Positions 26,269-36,584 of a stretch of DNA of 64,000 bases are shown here, in pieces. The position numbers and the translations under genes are program-made. Positions within the stretch are counted from its first letter, which is position 1, and each line of letters opens with the position of its first letter. The notes under the pieces were generated by a model, which saw nothing but the letters and a program-made list of their open reading frames with translations, made no database searches and was not told the DNA's origin. The stretch lies in the NCBI GenBank assembly GCA_035582835.1, contig JAYKAV010000467.1:1199852-1263851 (forward strand). Reading direction: 5' to 3'. The stretch comes from Phoebastria nigripes. Taxonomy: Eukaryota; Chordata; Aves; Procellariiformes; Diomedeidae.

Positions 26269-28539
26269 GTAGGAATGAAGATTCTTGTTTTATTTGGCAT
26301 TTATAGTTTTTCTTCTTTCTTTAACATGGATATGGAAGTAATACAATAATTTCAAAATTCTTAGGAATCAGTGAATTTACATATTTTATATATTTATGAT
26401 CTACTGAAAAATTGTGGTTTCTGAACTAAAGTCAGAAAGAAATATAAAAACATGATGGTGGGTGTACAGATGCAGGACAGGCCAGTTAAGAGTTTCTTGT
26501 AAAGCTGTTTTAACTGTATGTGATCTTATGACTAATCAAGAAAAATACAGACTCATAACACTGAGCAAGATCTAAAGATTCTCCATGTCAACAACCCATA
26601 GGAAGCCTGCCTTTGAAAAAGGAAAGAGATGAAAGCAAACTGTGACACTAACCAATGATCAACTTTAGGAAATAAAAATTTTATGATAGAAGATTAATTA
26701 AAACAGGCAGTTAAAGTTTTTATATGGTCCTTGACTGCCAGTCACTCACAGAACCCAATTCTAAAGTCAGCTTCTAATGTACACCTCACAATCACTACAT
26801 GATGACCTTGGCAAGTCATTGGTGAAAAAGCATAGACAAAAACACAATTTTCCAATAAAACATGGCAAAATCTATTTAGTTAAAAAAGTTCTGCCACCAC
26901 TTGAGATGCTGCCAAGGAATTACTTCACCATCATGTTTCAACTTTTCTAAACTGTAGGCAAAATGTCTTAGTTCATTCAAATGGCATACACGATGCTGTC
27001 TGCATACCAGTTCACAAAAGCAACAGTTGATAACTCGTATTTGCTCGCATGAACTTGCACTGCACACTTTTTTATTTTTTTCATATTGTCTGACTGCTGT
27101 ACTGTTGATCTCAGTTTAGGATTATATCCTTTAAAATGTTTAAATTTAACTGCTTTTTAATGTATATCGAATAGAAAAGAAATCCTTTCAACACCAGGAA
27201 AGCAGCATTTATGTTTGCTTAAAAGAACTAAAGGGTGCTAATTAGAGAATTATTTACATCAAATTATGCATACTAACCAGGTTAGACTCTGCTTTTTTAC
27301 TCTGTAAGGTAATAGGTTTTATGCTTACTTACAAGTAAAGCCTCATTGCCCTTCAACCTTAGTGTCCTCAAAGCCCAAATTTTGGATATCTTTTTTATTA
27401 GGAGCATAAGGTAACCTTATAATTCACCCAAAAAACCACAAATACCGACACAATCCATTTCCTCTGAACTCAGTAATTTTTTTCTTCCATTTCATTTATA
27501 AATCTTTCTTTTCACCTGTTTCTCTATATAATAAAGACCTCTTCCTGGGCTTTCTCACAGACTTATACTGAAGGTGCGTCCCTAGCTGCCTCTGCTTGTC
27601 TCTGCCCATTATCTTGCGACCTAGATTTTAGTCAGTCCCCCCAAAATATTCTTACTTTTACCATGTTAGTACTTTCATAGGTTCTCCCACAATGTCACTA
27701 CCTCGATTAGCCTCTCCTGTTATCAGTTGGTAGATGTTCTATAAAGCACTTTTAATTGCTTCTTTCACTGAGTGAAAGATAGCTATGATATCCAGTAAGC
27801 TCTGCACTTACTGATCAACAGATCAAAAGTACAACTGTTGGTACCTACCACCACTGTAGCCTTTTTCATAAGTAAGGCTTTTCCAAGTAGTTAAGACAGA
27901 GCACAAGAATGACCTAGCTTTGGACAGAACTGAATGTCATACAGCAACAGAGAGAAAAACCTGTCTGCACCATAATTAAAACTGTAGTACTAATAATAAC
28001 TATTTCCTCCTTTCAAGAAAAGTACACAATTACATTATTTTGTAAAAATACTTTAAACTACAGTCAAAAGTTTAATTTTAAACCTATAAAAAACTAAACA
28101 AGGGCACAAATCAGCCCTTCTGAACATTCTTTTAGAGGAAAAAACTCAAAGGAAAAAAATTAATTGCTCTTATATGGCATGTTTATATAACATAAATCAA
28201 AACCTACAAAAACAACAGAAAGAAGGTTGCAGAGTCATACACCTAAATATTAAAAAATGGCAGATTAACAGCCTCGTGTGCTACCTCATTTCAATGTTCT
28301 TAAGTTTACACATTACAAAACAGTGGTTAATCACATGATCAATATGGCCATATTTCAGGAAGAACCTTGCCTTATTTATTGCACAAAATTGACACTTCTC
28401 AACTAATGAGTAGCTGTTTAGTATCTTATTTACCCTCATTGTTCACTGTGACTACATGCTTTATTTACTACACATTACACAAGTCCTGGCTTGCACACAC
28501 AATTATTATAATTAAAAAGAAACAATGGAAGTGGAAATC
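26269..28539. other. Non-coding stretch
   Basis: AT-rich sequence between the solo LTR and the truncated provirus. No exon, RNA gene or repeat was recognised. In particular no 5' LTR or primer-binding site is present just before the provirus. Confidence 0.55.
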
Positions 28540-28559
28540 AACTCATTTAGTAAGGGGTG

Positions 28560-29650
28560 AAGAAGCTTCTCCTAAGAGGGAGCAGGAGAAAGAATGAGAA
28601 GACATAGCCTGTTCTGCAGCAGAGCAGTCACAGGAACAAGAAGAGGAAGGGACTGAAATCATAAATGAGACAGAAACCACCCGATCCCTATCCCTAAGTG
28701 AGCTGCAAGACATGCAAAAAGGTTTCAGCCGTCAACCAGGCGAGGAAATTCTCATCTGGTTACTCTGATGCTGGGATATGGGGGCCAATAGTCAGGAATT
28801 AGAGGGTAAGGAAGCCCAGCATCTGGGATCCCTTACTAGGGATAAGGCCACTGACAAAGAGATTGTAAAAGAGGCAGGAGTCCTCAGTCTTTGGAGTTGA
28901 CTCCTGTCAAGTGTGAAGGACAGGTATCCCTTTAAGGAAGATCTTGCAAATTCCCAAAGAAAATGGACCAACATTGAGGCAGGTATCCAGTATCTGACGG
29001 AATTAGCCATGTTGGAGGTGATCTATAGCAACCTGCATGACAACCAGGTATCCAAAAACCCGGATGAAATCCGGTGCACACAGTCCATGTGGCGAAAGTT
29101 TGTACAAAGTGCACTGACATCATATGCCAACATCCTGGTGACAATGAGCTGGACAGACATGGAGGTACCAACTGTGGACGGATTGGCCAGCCAACTCTGA
29201 GAATTCAAAGAGAATCTCACTTCCTCCCTATGGGCCTGCATGTTGGCTGTGGAGAAACTGACCTAACGTTATCCCACCAATCCAAGAAGGATAGGTCTTC
29301 CTTACCCACACTGACCAAGGCCTCAGCTATGAAGAGTCAGCCTTTTTCTGTTCAAGGAAGAGGGTACCGGTGGTGCACACCACGTGCCACCCTGTGGTTC
29401 TATCTGCGTGACCAGGGGGGAGGACATGAGGAAGTGGGATGGTGAACCCACCTGGAGACTAGAAGCTTGGGTACAGGAACTGCAAGAAAAAACAACACCT
29501 AAAAGGCATACATCCAGGAAAATTACTGCTCCAGTGTCTGTTGGGCAGAGTAGAAGGGCTGATTGTACTTTTGACCCTGATGAAGAGACTTCTAGTTTGC
29601 AGTTACAAAAATCAAGTAATGAAGACTCCGACCAGGAATAGAGGGTCTCT
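28560..29650 (+). pseudogene. ERVL gag relic
   Basis: The frame has an acidic N-terminal portion, then a helical capsid-like part with long open pieces at 28913-29200 and 29384-29641. In-frame stops occur, for example TGA at 28766-28768 and near 28899, and frameshifts lie around 29260-29400. Family assignment rests on the position upstream of a class III protease/RT and general resemblance to ERVL Gag. I cannot identify a zinc-knuckle. No intact Gag is encoded. Confidence 0.75.
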
Positions 29651-29689
29651 GCCTTCAGCCAGGAGGAAAGGAACAACCGGGTTTACTGG

Positions 29690-29950
29690 ACTGTGTGAGT
29701 TTGATGGCATGGCACATCAGCCCATGGGACTATAAAGCTCTGGTGAACATTGGTGCAGTGTACTCTAATACCATTAGATTACAAAGAGGCAGAATCCGTC
29801 TGTATTTCTGGAGTGACAGGAGGATCCCAAGAACTGTTTGTGTTGGAGGCTGAGGTAAGCCTAACTGGGAATGACTGGCAAAAGCATTCTATTGTGACTG
29901 GTCTGGAGACTCCATGTATCCTTGGCATAGACTACCTCGGGAGTGGGTAG
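29690..29950 (+). pseudogene. ERVL aspartic protease relic with mutated active site
   Basis: Retropepsins cut the viral polyprotein using an active-site D-T/S-G-A motif. Here the matching segment reads ALVNIGA: codon 29746-29748 is AAC (Asn) where the catalytic Asp is expected, and the next codon is ATT (Ile) in place of Thr/Ser. A frameshift follows, after which a second frame (29750-29950) carries the C-terminal half, including ILGIDYL, corresponding to the retropepsin terminal G-R/N-D-like block. The protease is doubly inactivated. Confidence 0.78.
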
Positions 29951-30129
29951 TTCAAGGACCCAAAAAGGTACCAGTGGGCTTTTGCTATAGTTACCTTGAG
30001 TATGGAGAAGATTAAGCAACTGTCTAGCTTGCCTGGTCTCTCAGAGGATCCTTCTGCTGTGGGGTTGCTGCAGGTTAAAGAACAGCAGGTGCCAACTGCT
30101 ACCATGACAGTGCACCAGTGACAATATTG

Positions 30130-30895
30130 CACCAATCGAGACTTCCTGGTTCCCATCCATAACCTGATCTGGCGACTGAAGACTCAAGGACTGATCAGTA
30201 AGACTCATTCACCCTTTAATAGTCCCATATGGCCAGTGCAAAAATCTAACGGAGAGTGGAGGCTAACAGTGGGCTATTGAGGCCTGAATGAATTCACACT
30301 GCCACCAAGTGCTGCCATACCAGACATGCTAGAACTCCAATATGAACTAAAGTCAAAGGCCGCCAAATGGTATGCCACAATTGATATCATTAACGTGCTT
30401 TTCTCAATCCCTTTGGCAGCAGAGTGCAGGCCACAGTTTACTTTCACGTGGAGGGGTGTCCAGTACACCCAGAATCGACTGCCCCAGGGATGGAAACACA
30501 GCCCCACCATTTGTCATGCATTGATACAGACTGCACTGGAACAAGGTGAAGCTCCCAAACGCCTGCAGTATATTGATGATATCATTGTGTGGCAACACAG
30601 TGGAGGAAGTGTTTGGGAAGGGGAGAAGAATAATCCAGATTCTTTTGAAAGCTGGTTTTGCTATAAAACAAGTAAGATCAAAGGATCTGCACAGGAGATC
30701 CAGTTTTTAGGAATAAAATGGCAAGATGGGCATCGTCATGTCCCAATGGATGTGATCAGTAAAATAACAGCTATGTCTCCACCAACTAACAGAAAAGAAA
30801 CACAAGCTTTCATATGTGTCGTGGGTTTTTGGAGAACGCATATTCCAGGTTACAGTCTGATCATAAGCCCTCTCGAAGAAGCAGAACGACTTTGA
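30130..30895 (+). pseudogene. ERVL reverse transcriptase relic
   Basis: RT domain blocks appear in order: the fingers segment with WPVQKSNGEWRL, motif A around YATIDI (catalytic Asp kept), motif B LPQGW (30479-30493) and motif C YIDD (30569-30580). Motif C carries both catalytic aspartates. The frame is open from 30326 to 30895 (189 codons), but an in-frame TGA at 30278-30280 lies upstream within the fingers. All three core catalytic aspartates therefore survive, yet the protein is not translatable as a whole. The thumb continues decayed after 30895. Confidence 0.92.
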
Positions 30896-31390
30896 ATGGG
30901 GCCCTGAGCAGCAGCAAGCCTTTGAACAAATTAAATGGGAGATAGTTCGTGCAGTAGCACTTGGGCCAGTCCGGACAGGACAAGACGTGAAAAANATGCT
31001 TTACACCTCAGCCAGGGATAACGGCCCCACCTGGAGCCTCTGGCAGAAAGCGTCTGGAGAGTCTCGAGGTCCACCCTTAGGGTTTTGGAGCTGGGGATAT
31101 AGGGCATCTGAAGCCCGTTGCACTCCAGCTGAAAAAGACATGTATTAGCAGCATATGAAGGAATCTGAGCTGCGTCAGAAGTAGTTGGTACTGAAGCACA
31201 GCTCCTTTTGGCACCTCAGTTGCCTGTGCTCAGCTGGATGTTCAAAGGGAAGGTCCCCTCTACGCATCATGCAACCGATGCTACGTGGAGTAAGTGGGTT
31301 GCACTGATCACACAACAGGCTCGAATGGGAAGCCCCAACTGCCCAGGAATCCTGGAAGTGATCATGGACTGGCCAGAGGGCCGAAACTTC
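30896..31390 (+). pseudogene. ERVL RT thumb/connection relic
   Basis: This joins the RT to RNase H. Short readable pieces occur in alternating frames, for example around 31020-31140 and 31208-31420. Stops and frameshifts are dense, and one N lies at 30995. Placement is from the flanking domains rather than from a strong motif. Confidence 0.65.
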
Positions 31391-31439
31391 AGTGTCACCA
31401 GAGGAGGTGACTTGTGCTGAAGAGGCCCCACTGTATAAT

Positions 31440-31858
31440 AAATTACCAGAAAATGAAAAACAATATGCCCTGTTTACAGATGGATACTGTCATATTGTGG
31501 GAAAAATCAAAGGTAGAAAGCTGCTGTGTGGAGTCCTACGCAACAGATCGCAGAAACTGCTGAAGGACAAGGTGAATCGAGTCAGTTTGCAGAGCTGAAA
31601 GCCATCCATCTGGCTTTAAATATTGCTGAACAAGAAAAATGGCCAGTACTTTATCTTTATACTGACTCATGGATGGTAGTAAATGCCCTGTGGGGGTGGT
31701 TGCAGCAATGGAAGCAGAGCAACTGGCAGCGCAGAGGCAAACCCATCTGGGCCGCAGAATTGTGGCAAGACATTGCTGCTCAGGTAGAGAACCTGGTTGT
31801 AAAAGTNCATCACATAGATGCTCACATACCCAAGAGTCATGCCGCTGAAGAACATTGA
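31440..31858 (+). pseudogene. ERVL RNase H relic
   Basis: RNase H degrades the RNA strand of the RNA-DNA hybrid. The four acidic catalytic positions can be traced: Asp in FTDG (about 31470), Glu in the AELKAI helix (about 31590), Asp in YTDSW (about 31660) and a late Asp in HIDAH (about 31815). The first lies in a different frame from the rest, so a frameshift separates them near 31500-31560. An N at 31807 makes one residue ambiguous. A stop at 31856-31858 breaks the join to integrase. Confidence 0.85.
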
Positions 31859-32080
31859 AACAATGAGCAGGTGGACCAGGCTGCTAGAATTGAAGTGGCT
31901 CAGGTGGATCTGGATTGGGAACATAAGGGTGAGCTATTTATAGCTCGGTGGACCTGTGACACATCAGGACATCTAGGAAGGGATGCAACATACAAATGAG
32001 CTCATGATCGAGGGGTGGACTTGACCATTGATGCCTTTGCACAGGTTATCTATGAATGTAAAACGTGTGCCATAATCAAA
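31859..32080 (+). pseudogene. ERVL integrase, N-terminal zinc-binding part
   Basis: The frame continues with a long basic/acidic linker and then the HHCC zinc-binding region. The Cys-x2-Cys pair (CKTC) lies near 32054-32065, and the preceding His-containing segment includes TSGH. A TGA at about 31996-31998 replaces a probable Trp codon. The sequence is cut at about 32080 by a CR1 insertion immediately after the C-x2-C pair. Confidence 0.85.
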
Positions 32081-32784
32081 CTTGGGAAAGAGTGGCTGGA
32101 AAGCTGCCTGGCGGAAAAGGACCTGGGGGTGCTGGTTGACAGCCAGCTGAATATGAGCNGNCANTGTGCCCAGGTGGCCAAGAAGGCCAATAGCATCCTG
32201 GCCTGTATCAGAAATAGTGNNGCCAGCAGGAGTAGGGAAGTGATCGTGCCCCTGTACTCGGCACTGGTGAGGCCTCACCTCGAATACTGTGTTCAGTTTT
32301 GGGCCCCTCGCTACGAGAAGGATATTGAGGTGCTGGAGCGTGTCCAGAGGAGGGCAACGAAGCCGGTGAAGGGTCTGGAGAGCAAGTCTTACGAGGAGCG
32401 GCTGAGGGAACTGGGACTGTTTAGCCTGGAGAAGAGGAGGCTCAGGGGAGACCTTATCACGCTATACAACTACCTGAAAGGAGGTTGTAGCGAGGTGGGT
32501 GTTGGTCTCTTCTGCCAAGCAACTAGCGATAGGACAAGAGGAAATGGCCTCAAGTTGCGCCAGCAGAGATTTAGATTGGACATTAGGAAAAATTTCTTCA
32601 CTGAAAGAGTGGTTAAGCATTGGACCAGGCTGCCCAGGGAAGTGGTGGAGTCACCATCCCTGGAAGTATTTAAAAGACATGTAGATGAGGCGCTTAGGGA
32701 CATGGTTTAGTGGTGGTATTGGGTTGACAGTTGGACTCAATGATCTTAGAGGTCTTTTCCAACCTTAATGATTCTATGATTCTA
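32081..32784 (+). mobile_element. CR1 LINE copy A (3' 700 bp), inserted in integrase
   Basis: The copy begins abruptly at 'cttgggaaagagtggctgg', encodes the ORF2 C-terminus in one open frame to 32710 (blocks [77 protein letters not shown]), and ends with the CR1 3' UTR and tail 'gattctatgattcta' at 32784. Five Ns lie within it (32159, 32161, 32164, 32220, 32221), partly at expected CpG positions. Lack of frame breaks suggests moderate age. Confidence 0.94.
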
Positions 32785-33207
32785 ATTGCAATCACAGAAA
32801 CACGGTGGGATGACTTATACAACTGGAGTGCTGCAATGGATGGCTATAAACTCTTCAGAAGGGATAGGCAAGGAAGGAGAGGCCATAGGGTAGCCCTGTG
32901 TGTTAGGGAGTGTTTTGACTGTCTAGAGCTTAATGATGGTGACGATAGGGTTGAGTGTTTATGGGTAAGAATCGGGGGAAAGGCCAACAAGGCAGATGTC
33001 ATGGTGGGAGTCTGTCATAGACCGCCCAACCAAGATGAAGAGGCAGATGAAATATTCTATAAGCAGCTGGGAGAAGTCTCACAATTGCTAATCCTTGTTC
33101 TCGTGGGGGACTTCAACTTACCAGACATCTGCTGGAAATACAATACAGTGGAGAGGAAACAGTCTAAGAGGTTCCTGGAGTGTGTGGAAGATAAGATAAC
33201 TTCTTGA
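32785..33207 (+). pseudogene. CR1-B ORF2 endonuclease domain
   Basis: APE-type endonuclease that nicks target DNA for LINE insertion. Visible blocks are the N-terminal ITETRWDD segment, MVGVCHRPPNQ and the conserved GDFN motif at 33106-33117 followed by LPDICW. The metal-binding Asp of GDFN is present. A frameshift near 33205 moves the rest into another frame (33204-33566), where SDHE-like HIDHEMVEF and the FRRADFGLF-type block follow. Confidence 0.9.
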
Positions 33208-33586
33208 CACAGCTGGTGAGTAAGCCAACTAAGGAAGGCGACCCACCAGACCTGTTGTTTGCAAACAGAGAAGGACTTGTGGGTGATGGGATGGTTGGAG
33301 GCCGACTTGGGCATATCGATCATGAAATGGTAGAGTTTTCAATTCTTGGAGAATTAAGGAATGCATTTAGCAGAACTGCTACCTTGCACTTCTGGAGGGC
33401 AGACTTTGGCCTATTTAGGAGACTGGTTGACAGAGTCCCTTGGGAAGCAGTCCTGAAGGGCAAAGGAGTCCAGGAAGGCTGGACATTCTTCAAGAACAAA
33501 ATCTTAAAGGCACAAGAGCAGGCTGTCCCCATGTGCCAAAAGATGAGCTGGTGGGGAAGAAGATAAGCCTGGCTGAATAGAGAGCT

Positions 33587-34402
33587 TTGGCTGGAACTCA
33601 GGAAAAAAAGAGAGTTTATGACCTTTGGAAGAATAGGCAGGCAACTCAGGAAGACTACAAAGATGTTGTGAGGTTATGCAGGGAGAAAATTAGAAGGGCC
33701 AAAGCCCAACTAGAATTTAATTTGCCTACTGCAGTAAAAGACAATAAAAAATGTTTTTATAAATACATTAACAACAAAAGGAGGGCTAAGGAGAATCTCC
33801 ATCCTTTATTGGATGCGGGGGGAAACGTAGTGACAAAGGATGAGGAAAAGGCTGAAGTACCTAATGCCTTCTTTGCCTCAGTCTTTAAGACCAGTTGTTC
33901 TCTGTGTAGCCAGCCCCCTGAGCTGGAAGACANGGATGGGGAGCAGAACGAAGCCCCCATAATCCAAGGGGAAATGGTTAGCGACCTGCTACGCCACTTG
34001 GACACACACAAGTCTATGGGGCCGGATGGGATCCACCCAAGGGTACTGAGGGAGCTGGCAGAAGTGCTCACCAAGCCACTTTCAATCATTTATCAGCAGT
34101 CCTGGCTAACTGGGGAGGTCCCAGTTGAATGGAGGTTAGCAAACGTGATGCCCATGTACAAGAAGGGATGGAAGGAGGATCTGGGGAACTACAGGCCTGT
34201 CAGTCTGACCTTGGTGCTGGGGAAGGTTATGGAGCAGATCATCTTGAGTGCCATCAGATGGCACGTACAGGACAACCAGGTGATCAGGCCCAGTCAGCAT
34301 GGGTTTATGAAAGGCAGGTCCTGTTTGACGAACCTGATCGCCTTCTGTGACAAGGTGAACAACTTAGTGGATGAGGGAAAGCTGTGGATGTTGTTTACCT
34401 AG
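33587..34402 (+). pseudogene. CR1-B reverse transcriptase, N-terminal half
   Basis: An open frame of about 271 codons covers the linker and RT fingers. Blocks include YKDVVRLCREKIRRAKAQLE, NKKCFYKYINNKR, SMGPDGIHPRVLRELA, GNYRPVSLT, VMEQIIL, QHGFMKGRSCLTNL. An N lies at 33933. It stops where the solo LTR interrupts the codons immediately before motif A (at [11 protein letters not shown]). Confidence 0.92.
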
Positions 34403-34565
34403 TGTCGTGGTTTAACCCTGGCCAGCAACTAAATACCACACAGCCGCTCGCTCACTCCCCCACCTCCGGTGGGATGGGGGAGAGAATTGGGAGGGTAGAA
34501 GTGAGAAAACTCATGGGTTGACATAAAAACAGCTTAATAATTGAACTAGAATAAAGTAAAATAGT

Positions 34566-34617
<52 letters not shown>

Positions 34618-34993
34618 ATAATAATAATAATAATAATAATTATAATAATAATAATAATAGAATATACAAAGCAAGTGATGCATGACACAATTGCTCACCA
34701 CCCGCCAACCGATGCTCAGCCAGTCCCCAAGCTATGATTCCCCCTTCCTGGACCACACCTCCTAGTTTATATACTGAGCACGACATCATATGGTATGGAA
34801 TACCCACTGGCCAACTTGGCTAGCTGTCCAGGCTATGCTCCCTCCTGTGCACCCGGCAGAGCATGGGAAGCTGAAGAGTCCTTGACTAGTGTAAGCACCA
34901 CTTAGAAACAACGTTCTTCTCATACCAAACCGAAAACACAGCACTATACCAGCTACTAGAAAGAAAATTAACTATCCCAGCTAAACCAGGACA
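34403..34993 (-). mobile_element. Solo ERVL-type LTR inside CR1-B
   Basis: The plus strand starts TGTCGTGG and ends CCAGGACA, so the LTR is reversed relative to the enclosing provirus. The flanking 5-mers are CCTAG (34398-34402) and CCTGG (34994-34998), a target-site duplication with one later substitution. Removing it joins the CR1 RT frame. It contains a compound trinucleotide repeat (34566-34659) and, reversed, a TATATAAA-type box (34765-34773) and a CRE decayed by CpG loss. It belongs to the same family as the enclosing provirus's 3' LTR. Confidence 0.95.
34566..34659. repeat. Compound (AGC)n-(AAT)n trinucleotide repeat in LTR
   Basis: About 15.7 perfect AGC units (34566-34612) run directly into AGT/AAT units interrupted once by ATT. 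In the LTR's own orientation it reads (ATT)n(CTG)n. Sister LTRs hold only short, imperfect trinucleotide stretches here (for example 'agtagtagtagt' near 47668), so the array expanded in this copy. Confidence 0.96.
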
Positions 34994-35444
34994 CCTGGAC
35001 TTTAGTAAAGCCTTTGACACCGTTTCCCACAGCACTCTCCTGGAGAAATTGGCTGCTCATTGCTTGGACGGGCGTACTCTTCGCTGGGTAAAAAACTGGC
35101 TGGATGGACAGGCCCAAAGAGTGGTGGTGAATGGAGTCAAATCCAGTTGGCGGCCGGTCACAAGTGGTGTTCCACAGTGCTCAGTATTGGGGCCAGTTCT
35201 TTTTAATATCTTTATCAATGATCTGGATGAGGGGATTGAGTGCTCCCTCAGTAAGTTTGCAGATGACACCAAGTTGGGTAGGAGTGTTGATCTGCTTGAG
35301 GGTAGGAAGGCTCTGCAGAGGGATCTGGACAGGCTGGATCGATGGGCTGAGGCCAATTGTATGAGATTCAACAAGGCTGAGTGTTGGGTCCTGCACTTGG
35401 GTCACAACAACTCCATGCAAAGCTACAGGCTTGGGGAAGAGTAG
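34994..35444 (+). pseudogene. CR1-B reverse transcriptase, C-terminal half
   Basis: Resumes after the LTR with motif A ([12 protein letters not shown]), then [31 protein letters not shown] (motif B region; Cys replaces the usual Gly) and motif C FADD at 35256-35267. The RNA-templated polymerase aspartates are kept. The open frame from 35049 runs to a stop at 35442-35444. Confidence 0.92.
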
Positions 35445-35675
35445 CTGGAAAGCTGCCCAGCAGAAACGGACCTAGGGGTGTTGGTCGACAGCTGGCTGGA
35501 TACAAGCAAAGTGTGCCCAGGTGGCCAAGAAGACCAACAGCATCCTGGCTTGTGTCAGAAATAGTGTGGCCAGCAGCACTAGGAAGTGATCATCCCCCTG
35601 TACTCGACACTTGTGAGACCACACCTTTAATACTGTGTTCAGTTTTGGGCCCCTCACTACAAGAAAGACATTGAG

Positions 35676-36056
35676 GTGCTGGAGCATGTCCAAAGAAAAG
35701 CAACGAAGCCGGTGAAGGGTCTAGAGAACAAGTCTTATAAGGAGTGGCTGAGGGAACTGAGGTTGTTTAGTCTGGAGAAAAGGAGGCTCAGGGGAGACCT
35801 TACCGCTCTCTACAACTACCTGAAAGGAGGTTGTAGCGAGGTGGGTGTCGGTCTCTTCTCCCAAGTAACAAGCGATAGGACGAGAGGAAACGGCCTCAAG
35901 TTGTGCCAGGGGAGGTTTAGATTGGATATTAGGAAAAAATTCTTCACCAAAAGGGTTGTCAAGCATTGGACCAGGCTGCCCAGGAAAGTGGTTGAGTCCC
36001 CATCCCTGGAGGTATTTAAAAGACGTGTGGACATAGCACTTAGGGACATGGTTTAG
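35676..36056 (+). pseudogene. CR1-B ORF2 C-terminus
   Basis: The last 126 codons before the natural stop, homologous to the tail in copy A: ERVQ-like [50 protein letters not shown]. Between 35445 and 35675 the frame is broken by small deletions. Confidence 0.9.
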
Positions 36057-36137
36057 TGGTGGATTTGCCAGTGTTAATGGTTGGACTCGGTGATCTTAAG
36101 GGTCTTTTCCAACATAAATGATTCTATGATTCTATGG

Positions 36138-36584
36138 TTTCCGAAACAAGTTCATAAACACCTGGGCCAAGGAGCATGGCATTGACTGGGTGTATCACAT
36201 CCCCTATCATGCACCAGCCTCTGGGAAAATTGAATAATACAATGGACTACACTAAGAGCAATGGGTGCTGGAACATTCAAGCATTGGGATACAAATTTAG
36301 CAGAAGCTACCTGGCTAGTTAACACTAGAGGATCTGCCAGTTGACCCGGCCCTGCCGAATCAAAAACCCCTGCGCACTGTGGAAGGAGATAAGGTCCCTG
36401 TAGTACATATAAGGAAATGGCTGGGAAAAACAGTCTGGGTTATTCCTCCCTTGGGAAAGGGCAAACCTGTTTGTGGGACTGTTTTTGCTCCAGGACCTGG
36501 GTGCACTTGGTGGGTAATGCAGAAGGATGGGGAATTCCAGTGTGTACTTCAAGATGATTTAATCCTGGGTGAAAATAATCCATG
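36138..36584 (+). pseudogene. ERVL integrase, C-terminal part
   Basis: Retroviral sequence resumes within the catalytic core. The HIPYHAP...GKIE segment carries the Glu of the D,D-35-E triad near 36223-36225, followed directly by an in-frame TAA. A later open piece (36379-36585) is the C-terminal DNA-binding region, with Trp/Gly/Lys-rich strands. The two catalytic Asp and most of the core between the zinc-binding part and this segment are absent. Confidence 0.88.

Larger units (their letters stand above)
32785..36137 (+). mobile_element. CR1 LINE copy B, long, split by an LTR
   Basis: It follows copy A head to tail without intervening retroviral DNA. It carries the endonuclease from about the ITETRWDD segment, then RT, the ORF2 C-terminus, the 3' UTR and tail 'attctatgattctatgg' (36121-36137). 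It lacks the 5' UTR, any ORF1 and the start of ORF2. Frameshifts occur at about 33205 and 33560, stops at about 35440 and 35600, and a solo LTR occupies 34403-34993. Two insertions (A and B), or B inserted at the tail of A, both fit; tandem duplication of B's own 3' end would put the short copy downstream, so it does not fit. Confidence 0.94.

Noticed and set aside
25940..26349. Three overlapping plus-strand frames of about 100 codons
   Set aside because: They lie in the reversed solo LTR, whose GC-rich sequence is open by chance in several frames.
34452..34688. Minus-strand frame with runs of Ile, Thr and 15 Ala
   Set aside because: A translation of the (AGC)n(AAT)n array within the LTR, not a protein.
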